The translations under genes and the position numbers were made by a program. From a bacterium Ga0077546 (GTDB lineage: Bacteria; Cyanobacteriota; Vampirovibrionia; Obscuribacterales; Obscuribacteraceae): a DNA stretch of 10,275 nt. Shown here one piece after another: positions 5,648-10,275 of the stretch (position 1 is its first letter; every line of letters begins with the position of its first letter). Under the pieces are notes generated by a model. That model saw only the letters and a list, made by a program, of their open reading frames with translations, searched no databases and was not told the origin of the DNA. The stretch is from NCBI GenBank assembly GCA_001464165.1, contig LNEX01000409.1, positions 1-10,275 on the forward strand, given 5' to 3'.

Positions 5648-6829
5648 CTAGGCTGAAACAGACCGCTTTACGAAACACTGCCGAATAGTTTCATCAAGTC
5701 TGCCTTTAAGCTTATTCAATCTCTCTGAAATTTCTAGTCTGCGCTTCTGTAGGTTGAGCAAATGCTTTCTTCGATGATCATCTAAAGCATCGGCAAAGAG
5801 GTCGTTAAGGGCAATTTCTTCACCCTGTGCCCACCATAGGTCTTCAACCACCGAACCAATCAAATCATGCTCTGCTTCATCGAGCATCTGACTAAACAAG
5901 CGATACTCATTGCTTAGCATAAACTCAATTGCGGTGCGCACTTCTTGCCTCAAACTTTGAGCAGCAGAAGAAACAATGGTGGCAATCAATTCTTTGTCTA
6001 AATTGCCAACACGCAAATTAAGCTGTGCCAATGTCTCTTCAAGTAGATAGCGACGGAATGCTATTTGATTGAGAAGAAAATCAGGGAAGTAGCCCGTGCA
6101 TACCATATGAACTATCTCACTGCGGGGAGGCAGTGAAGAAAGAGCATGACGACTACGGACAGACAAACCTTGCAGAGTGCTAACTGCTCGGTAATGTTTG
6201 TCAATTAGCTCTTTCAGCCCGTTGACCACCGCGCGGTTAAGACCAGGCACCTCGGCATTGCTTGAACCAGTATTTAAACTCTTGGCCATCAGCTGCATGA
6301 TTTGTCGACGCAGATAATCAATGTTGCCACCCAACTCTTCAATCATTTTTACAGCTGTCGATTCGCGCGCATCAAGAATGCCGAGAAGCAAATGCTCAGG
6401 GTTGATAAAGTTAAGACCAAAGAAAAGAGCATATTCATAGGCCCGATGCAAAGACTGCACAGTTAGATCACTAAGGCCATACGCCTTTCTGGTCTCACTA
6501 AAACTAGCAGTGGCGCCACCAGCACCAGTGGCAACCACCGGCAGACTAACAGATGGTAAACCAGATGAAAGGTCTGGCCGGCCTGAAAATGGCAATTCGG
6601 ATTCAGTTTTACCCTTAACTTGATTTTCCAATTCTTTGCTGACTGAGTCTTCGTCAATTTTCATTGTGGCAAGGGCTTCGTTAGCAACACCACCATATTC
6701 AGTCGCTAGGGCAGCCAGAATATGATCAGTACAGATATAGTTATGTTCGAAGTTTATGCACTCGTCTAAAGCAAGTTGCAACACTTGCAGTAGTGAATCA
6801 CTTGAACGCTCAAAAACAGAATCCAACAT
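5648..6829 (-). CDS. Stand-alone Clp N-domain repeat protein without ATPase
   Basis: A 393-residue protein with two Clp_N-like repeats, the substrate- and adaptor-binding module at the front of ClpA/ClpB/ClpC. Repeat one is at about 12-58 (HNYICTDHILAALATEYGG) and repeat two at about 124-180 (YEYALFFGLNFINPEHLLLG, then EELGGNIDYLRRQI). They are joined by a flexible Gly/Ala/Ser linker. No Walker A or AAA+ domain follows. Instead there are about 200 residues of helical sequence of no recognised family, ending in a charged coiled-coil-like stretch (354-384). It could act as an adaptor or decoy for a Clp chaperone, or use the fold for a different partner; this is inferred. It is probably first in a transcript with the ATL-carbonic anhydrase gene, 20 bases away, and is divergent from surE. 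Confidence 0.8.
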   Translation of the reverse strand: MLDSVFERSSDSLLQVLQLALDECINFEHNYICTDHILAALATEYGGVANEALATMKIDEDSVSKELENQVKGKTESELPFSGRPDLSSGLPSVSLPVVATGAGGATASFSETRKAYGLSDLTVQSLHRAYEYALFFGLNFINPEHLLLGILDARESTAVKMIEELGGNIDYLRRQIMQLMAKSLNTGSSNAEVPGLNRAVVNGLKELIDKHYRAVSTLQGLSVRSRHALSSLPPRSEIVHMVCTGYFPDFLLNQIAFRRYLLEETLAQLNLRVGNLDKELIATIVSSAAQSLRQEVRTAIEFMLSNEYRLFSQMLDEAEHDLIGSVVEDLWWAQGEEIALNDLFADALDDHRRKHLLNLQKRRLEISERLNKLKGRLDETIRQCFVKRSVSA

Positions 6830-6892
6830 TGGCTAATAATCCAAAAAAGGGGACAAATTAGAAAAGAGAGCATATATAGGATAGCAGCAAAC

Positions 6893-6898
6893 TATAAT
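6893..6898 (+). promoter_or_regulatory. Possible surE promoter -10
   Basis: A perfect TATAAT lies about 42 bases before the surE GTG in the 110-base divergent gap. No -35 match is seen at 16-18 bases, so an activator or another sigma contact would be needed. TATATA at 6873-6878 could serve the leftward Clp-N gene. Confidence 0.4.
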
Positions 6899-6939
6899 TT
6901 ACCCTGAGGCAATAAGCTGTTCAGTTTAAGAAGGTATCA

Positions 6940-7737
6940 GTGAGAATTTTAATTTCAAACGACGACGGGGTCTTTGCACCAGGTTTAGGCACGCTAGCAA
7001 GAGTACTAGCTGCCACTGGCGAGCACGAGGTCTATGTCGTCGCCCCCGATAGGCAAAGAAGCGCCACTGGTCACTCAGTCACGCTACACAAACCGCTAAG
7101 AGTAGAAGCAGTTGACCTCGAAGGCGGCGTCAAAGCCGCTTGGTCAACCACGGGAACACCCTCTGACTGTGTCAAATTGGCAGTCAAACAGTTGCTACCG
7201 CAACCACCCGATGTCATTCTCTCAGGTATTAATTCCGGCCCCAATCTAGGCACAGATGTGCTTTATTCGGGCACAGTAGCCGCTGCCATGGAAGGCGCCT
7301 TCTCTGGATTTCCCAGCATTGCCGTCAGTGCTCAGAAGAACAATCAGCTGGCCTTTAACCTTGCTGCTGATTTCATTGTCGACTTCCTCCGCGTCTTACC
7401 AAAAGCCCCCATGCCAAACCGTGGTCTATTCAATGTCAACGTTCCAGCCTGCAGTGCCACACAGCTGAAAGGTGTGCGCGTAACTGAGCTTGGCAAGCGC
7501 CAATACGAAGATTTGTTTGAGCGCCGCCACGACCCCAATGGCCGAGATTACTATTGGCTCTCGGGCCGCCCCATCGAAGAGGGTGAATCAGAACTGTCTG
7601 ACGTTTGGGCCTTAGCCAATGGCTACATAACGATCTCGCCGGTTTCTTTCAATATGACCGACCAAAATACACTAGCCAAGCTACATGAGATGATGACTGT
7701 CAATGAATTCTCCCACCACGTTCGATCTAGCAAATAG
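6940..7737 (+). CDS. surE: 5'-nucleotidase SurE
   Basis: Metal-dependent phosphatase that removes phosphate from nucleoside 5'- and 3'-monophosphates in the cytoplasm. Seen: MRILISNDDG at the N-terminus with metal ligands Asp8 and Asp9, Ser41 in RSATGHS, GTPSDCVK, and SGINSGPNLGTDVLYSGT with Asn98, followed by AAMEGAFSG. At 265 residues it is slightly above the usual length. It starts at GTG with AAGG five bases upstream (6931-6934), a good ribosome binding site. The 3' end overlaps the DUF4013 gene by 35 bases in another frame, which suggests translational coupling. In many bacteria surE sits with pcm, nlpD or rpoS, but none of these is present here. Confidence 0.95.
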   Translation: MRILISNDDGVFAPGLGTLARVLAATGEHEVYVVAPDRQRSATGHSVTLHKPLRVEAVDLEGGVKAAWSTTGTPSDCVKLAVKQLLPQPPDVILSGINSGPNLGTDVLYSGTVAAAMEGAFSGFPSIAVSAQKNNQLAFNLAADFIVDFLRVLPKAPMPNRGLFNVNVPACSATQLKGVRVTELGKRQYEDLFERRHDPNGRDYYWLSGRPIEEGESELSDVWALANGYITISPVSFNMTDQNTLAKLHEMMTVNEFSHHVRSSK

Positions 7738-8428
7738 TTATAAGGCCATTTTCAAAGACCCAGAATGGACTTTCAAGACGACCATTGGCGGCTTTATTAA
7801 CTACTTAGCCCTAGGTGCATTTCTCTACAATCCCAATCTCATACCACTTTGCTTTGTGCTCTGGGCTATTTCAACTGGTTACTTACTGCGCAGCATCAGG
7901 CTCAGTGCCGCCGGTGAGCTAGAGAAGCTACCCAGCTGGAGCGATTGGCTTGACCTGATAATCTCAGGCCTATCTTGGTTGTCGATTGCAGCTGGATTCT
8001 TTTTCTTTGCCTTGTCGCTCTTGGCCATGAGCCTATTAATTGGCGCAGGTTTCGATATCTCACACATATCCAAACCGAACTTTTTAGTCTGGTCTGAGGC
8101 GACTTTCTTAGGCTTGTTCTTTCTCTGCCTGACTCAAAACTTCTTTCTTACAGTGTTAATGGCCAATTTCGCCGAAGAAGAGCGCATGGCCGCTGGCTTT
8201 GCTTGGCGCAAAAGCTTAAGACGTATAGCGAAAGCACCTGTAGAGCTAATTACTGTCTGGCTAGCCGGCTCGTCACTGACACTCATGGCTCTAGTGCTAC
8301 CGCCCATGAGCTTGATTGGAGCCTTGCTTACACCATTCTGCTATTTTCTAGCGCAAATTATAAGCACCCGAATGATTGGACAGACTTGGGCTTATATAAA
8401 CACACTAGATTTATCAAAAAGTAACTAG
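7703..8428 (+). CDS. DUF4013 multi-pass membrane protein
   Basis: A 241-residue integral membrane protein of unknown function. Hydrophobic segments lie at about 26-42, 46-64, 85-115 (probably two passes or one long one), 132-155 and 178-225 (two). The diagnostic DUF4013 stretch is GYLLRSIR...GELEKLPSWSDWLDL at 59-85, and the closing IISTRMIGQTWAYI also fits the family, whose members end in a GQ-aromatic motif after the last helix. The start ATG lies inside the last 12 codons of surE, with only a weak purine-rich stretch (GAGATGATGA) upstream, so translation probably depends on ribosomes finishing surE. It is convergent with the next gene, 9 bases away. The function of DUF4013 is not established. 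Confidence 0.8.
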   Translation: MNSPTTFDLANSYKAIFKDPEWTFKTTIGGFINYLALGAFLYNPNLIPLCFVLWAISTGYLLRSIRLSAAGELEKLPSWSDWLDLIISGLSWLSIAAGFFFFALSLLAMSLLIGAGFDISHISKPNFLVWSEATFLGLFFLCLTQNFFLTVLMANFAEEERMAAGFAWRKSLRRIAKAPVELITVWLAGSSLTLMALVLPPMSLIGALLTPFCYFLAQIISTRMIGQTWAYINTLDLSKSN

Positions 8429-8445
8429 CTAGCAAAACTAGCGTT
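8423..8445 (-). terminator. Bulged hairpin plus T run ending the secreted-protein gene
   Basis: On the minus strand AACGCTAG, a five-base loop TTTTG, then CTAGC, a two-base bulge TA and GTT form an eight-pair stem. Two bases later comes TTTTT (8416-8420). It covers the stop codons of both convergent genes. For the rightward gene the hairpin has no T run after it. Confidence 0.5.
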
Positions 8446-9049
8446 GCACAACTGTCTTCAATCTACCTTCAGTAGTCAAATAGAGCTTGTGACCGGCTGC
8501 GATTTGAGTGGGAGCCTGAGGTGGTGGCGTATTAATATAAGGATAGCCTGCCGGTGTGACAGTGGTACTGTGGCTGAGCTGTTTGAAATAAATGCCAATC
8601 CATTTAGCCAAGTTCGTCAGCTGTGTTCCGCCTTCATTGGCCAGTTTGCCCACTTGCTTAGAAGCAACTTGGGCATAGTCAAAAGCTTCATCTACTGTTT
8701 CAGGCACCCTCACAGTGATGCTGTTGCCGCTGCGACTGATGGCATAGGGATAACCAGGGGTTTTGGCTGAAGATTTTGGCGCTTTAACAGAATTATTTAC
8801 AGCCGGAGTAAGGCTGATATTGGCCGTACCAAGGCCGGGTATCGACAGGGCCAACTTGCGACTAGTGTTGTCAACCTCTTGAGTTTTACGAGCAGTCTTG
8901 GCTTTGCCTAGTGACTTCTTGCCGCAACTGTCTTTGGAAGCATTAGCATTGAGAGTCTCTGGTGACATGGCCTTAGCTTCAAGCGCTGAAAAGGGAATCA
9001 CCCCAACAAGCGCTGCCGATAGCAAAAGACCAGCTTTATTAATTCTCAT
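8438..9049 (-). CDS. Secreted protein of unknown function with paired GYPY motifs
   Basis: I do not recognise a family for this 203-residue protein. It starts with a clear Sec signal peptide: MRINK, a hydrophobic core at 6-22, and a probable cleavage after Ala27 (EAKA). The mature part has a basic Lys/Ser/Ala-rich region with one cysteine (C42), then a short module in which GYPY occurs twice, at 99-102 and 168-171, each shortly after TP. Between them is a putative beta stretch (NSITVRV) and a helical stretch (119-157). The end is Pro-rich (NTPPPQAP) with a short GHKLYLTTEGRLKTVV tail. The ATG has GAGG four bases upstream. It is probably periplasmic or extracellular and monocistronic, with its own terminator. 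Confidence 0.75.
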   Translation of the reverse strand: MRINKAGLLLSAALVGVIPFSALEAKAMSPETLNANASKDSCGKKSLGKAKTARKTQEVDNTSRKLALSIPGLGTANISLTPAVNNSVKAPKSSAKTPGYPYAISRSGNSITVRVPETVDEAFDYAQVASKQVGKLANEGGTQLTNLAKWIGIYFKQLSHSTTVTPAGYPYINTPPPQAPTQIAAGHKLYLTTEGRLKTVVQR

Positions 9050-9343
9050 AAATCCTCAACCTTAGCGATCACGAAGAAGATCCGATAAAGCTCATGTCGC
9101 AAGCCCAAGATTATGTCACAAAGAGGGTTTGGAGAAAGGACACTTGCATAATTTCTTGATAACCTAACATCCCAGGTAAGGCTGGCACCTAACGACCACT
9201 TGACTAGCGCCGATTATCAGGTATAGTCGCAGCAGTTGGGTATGATCTGGGCATAAACAGAAAATCCCATGTGATACGATCGAATGAAGTATCTCGATCC
9301 TATCCTTGACCATAAAAAGACGACAGAAAACTAGACAGTAACG
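9050..9343. other. Intergenic region between divergent genes
   Basis: About 290 bases separate the leftward secreted-protein gene from the rightward small ORF. Besides the promoter at 9200-9227 it holds a direct repeat ACCTAAC at 9162-9168 and 9187-9193 (25-base spacing, just upstream of the -35). It also holds two interleaved inverted repeats, GATAC/GTATC (9273-9277, 9289-9293) and GATCGA/TCGATC (9278-9283, 9294-9299), downstream of the promoter in the leader. No RNA gene is recognised. Confidence 0.4.
9200..9227 (+). promoter_or_regulatory. Sigma-70-like promoter for the small ORF and CNNM gene
   Basis: TTGACT (9200-9205), a 16-base spacer, then TATAGT (9222-9227). Each half matches five of six consensus bases. 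Transcription would begin near 9235 and leave a leader of roughly 110 bases before the 48-codon ORF. Confidence 0.6.
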
Positions 9344-9490
9344 ATGGAAGATTCGCAAAGTAGTAGCAGCTGCAGCAAAAGTAGCAACAATAACGGCACC
9401 GTCAAAGAATCCGAAGACCCTCTTCCGGGACCTTTAAAACTTTTGCTCAGCGATGCTTACGGTAAAAAAGGAGACAGACAACGCAGCTAG
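9344..9490 (+). CDS. Small 48-residue protein upstream of the CNNM gene
   Basis: An ATG-started ORF encodes a 48-residue peptide with a Ser/Asn-rich, low-complexity first half (SSSSCSKSSNNN) and a second half reading DPLPGPLKLLLSDAYG followed by a basic end. Its TAG stop lies two bases before the GTG of the CNNM-domain gene, and the AAGGAG that could serve that gene is inside this ORF. The arrangement suggests a translated leader or a small partner protein made together with the transporter-like protein. There is no clear ribosome binding site before its own ATG, which lowers confidence. No family is recognised, and there is no signal peptide or membrane segment. Confidence 0.45.
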   Translation: MEDSQSSSSCSKSSNNNGTVKESEDPLPGPLKLLLSDAYGKKGDRQRS

Positions 9491-9492
9491 CG

Positions 9493-10275
9493 GTGTCTGA
9501 ATTTATTTTGTACCAAATTGCCTGGATACCAGTTTTAATTCTCTTCAACGCTTTCTTTGTAGCGGCGGAAATGGCTCTTGTTCGTGTGCGTCGCACCCGC
9601 ATAGACCAACTAGCCGAACGCGACAATCTTTTCGCCAAGAAAGTGCAAATTTATTTGCACGACCCTGAACGCTTTATATCAGCCTGTCAGCTTGGTATTA
9701 CAATCGCCACACTGCTTCTTGGTGCCGCAGGTGAAAGTGCTCTAGCTGAAAACATTTCAGAGTGGACACGGCACCTTGGCGTACAAGCCAGCCTGCCAGA
9801 GTCGTCGCTAAAAACTCTAGCTCTTTTGTCCTTCGCCTTTGCCTTCACATTGACAGCTTACATTCAGACTGTCGGCGGTGAGCTTTTGCCAAAAATGCTT
9901 ACCTATAGCCGAGCCGAAACAGTAATACTCTTTACTATTTATCCAATGCACTTCTGGTGCTTTATCACCTCTCCCTTCTTAGTGGTTCTGCAAAAGACCA
10001 CAGAGGTTGTGGTCAAGCTGCTCAAAATCAAAGACCCTCCGTCTATACATTCAGTGCATTCAGAAGAAGAGCTGAAAATGTTAGTAACCGCCTCTCACGA
10101 TGAGGGAATCTTAGAGCCAGATGAAGAAGAGATGCTTCATAGTGTCTTTGATTTTTCTGACACCGTTGCTTCTGAAGTGATGACACCAAGAATCGACTTA
10201 GTCTGCGTCTCAGCCACTGCCACTGTTAAAGAGTTTGTTCATGAAGCCCTAAAATGGGGGCATTCAAGAATACCT
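9493..10275 (+). CDS. CNNM/CBS-domain membrane protein (CorC/hemolysin family), 3' end outside window
   Basis: The first 261 codons of a CNNM-domain (DUF21) membrane protein. Relatives are linked to magnesium or cobalt efflux and are often labelled hemolysin-like. Seen: membrane segments at about 8-29, 62-82, 105-128 and 143-168; FFVAAEMALVRVRRTRIDQLA, ISACQLGIT and GGELLPK (usually GELVPK), all typical of the DUF21 domain; then an acidic helix (EEELKMLV, ILEPDEEEML) and the start of the first CBS domain at SEVMTPRIDLVCVSA. The second CBS domain and the CorC_HlyC domain would lie beyond the window. The GTG start is two bases after the small ORF stop. Its only strong Shine-Dalgarno candidate, AGGAG at 9469-9473, is 19 bases away, too far for normal initiation, so translational coupling is likely. 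Confidence 0.9.
   Translation, partial: MSEFILYQIAWIPVLILFNAFFVAAEMALVRVRRTRIDQLAERDNLFAKKVQIYLHDPERFISACQLGITIATLLLGAAGESALAENISEWTRHLGVQASLPESSLKTLALLSFAFAFTLTAYIQTVGGELLPKMLTYSRAETVILFTIYPMHFWCFITSPFLVVLQKTTEVVVKLLKIKDPPSIHSVHSEEELKMLVTASHDEGILEPDEEEMLHSVFDFSDTVASEVMTPRIDLVCVSATATVKEFVHEALKWGHSRIP

Noticed and set aside
5678..5678. GTG at 5678 as start of the ATL fusion
   Set aside because: It would overlap the Clp-N gene by 31 bases and add 17 residues not typical of ATL proteins. The GTG at 5627 gives the usual N-terminus.
9273..9299. Interleaved inverted repeats as a pseudoknot riboswitch
   Set aside because: Stems of five and six bases in a short interval are easily found by chance, and no known riboswitch core is recognised.
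9164..9358. A 64-codon leftward ORF across the promoter region
   Set aside because: It covers the promoter and the start of the small rightward ORF, has no ribosome binding site and no domain-like sequence.
1..10275. Mobile element, CRISPR array, tRNA or defence island
   Set aside because: No transposase, integrase, terminal repeats, spaced repeats or tRNA-like fold was seen. The gene content looks like core chromosome.

Overview
The window reads as ordinary, densely coded bacterial chromosome of moderate GC, with no tRNA, rRNA, CRISPR array, insertion sequence or phage gene that I can see. A futalosine-pathway menaquinone enzyme, a NurA nuclease starting with the MLD...KL pattern of cyanobacterial NurA, a DUF4013 membrane protein and proteins with cleavable signal peptides suggest a didermic non-photosynthetic relative of Cyanobacteria (Vampirovibrionia/Melainabacteria, for example Obscuribacterales). 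That placement is an inference from gene content and is not proven here.

Left part (1-3950), all on the minus strand. In transcription order it holds nurA (DNA-end nuclease), an unrecognised acidic 175-residue protein, rimJ (ribosomal protein S5 N-acetyltransferase, 36 bases further on) and mqnE (aminofutalosine synthase). mqnE has a 145-base gap before it and probably its own promoter.

Middle (3951-6829). A small regulator-like protein (XRE-type helix-turn-helix plus C-terminal zinc ribbon) reads rightward, divergent from nurA. The shared intergenic region carries a perfect 10-base palindrome over a -10-like element. Convergent with it is a minus-strand pair: a stand-alone protein with two Clp N-domain repeats and no ATPase, then, about 20 bases on, an unusual single reading frame. 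That frame joins an alkyltransferase-like (ATL) DNA-lesion-binding domain to a membrane-targeted beta-carbonic anhydrase. The anhydrase part has its own well-placed ribosome binding site and ATG, whose first residues are also the last residues of the ATL domain. The locus could therefore give both a fusion and a separately secreted enzyme. This is the most interesting feature of the window.

Right part (6830-10275). surE (5'-nucleotidase) and a DUF4013 membrane protein read rightward and overlap by 35 bases. They converge on a minus-strand secreted protein of unknown function, and a bulged hairpin between the two stop codons looks like the terminator of that secreted protein. A strong sigma-70-like promoter at 9200-9227 then leads into an overlooked 48-codon ORF. 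Two bases after its stop comes a CNNM/CBS-domain membrane protein (CorC/hemolysin family) that runs off the window end.

Several start sites are reassigned from the longest possible ORF on the basis of ribosome binding sites or family N-termini (mqnE, nurA, the acidic protein, the ATL fusion).
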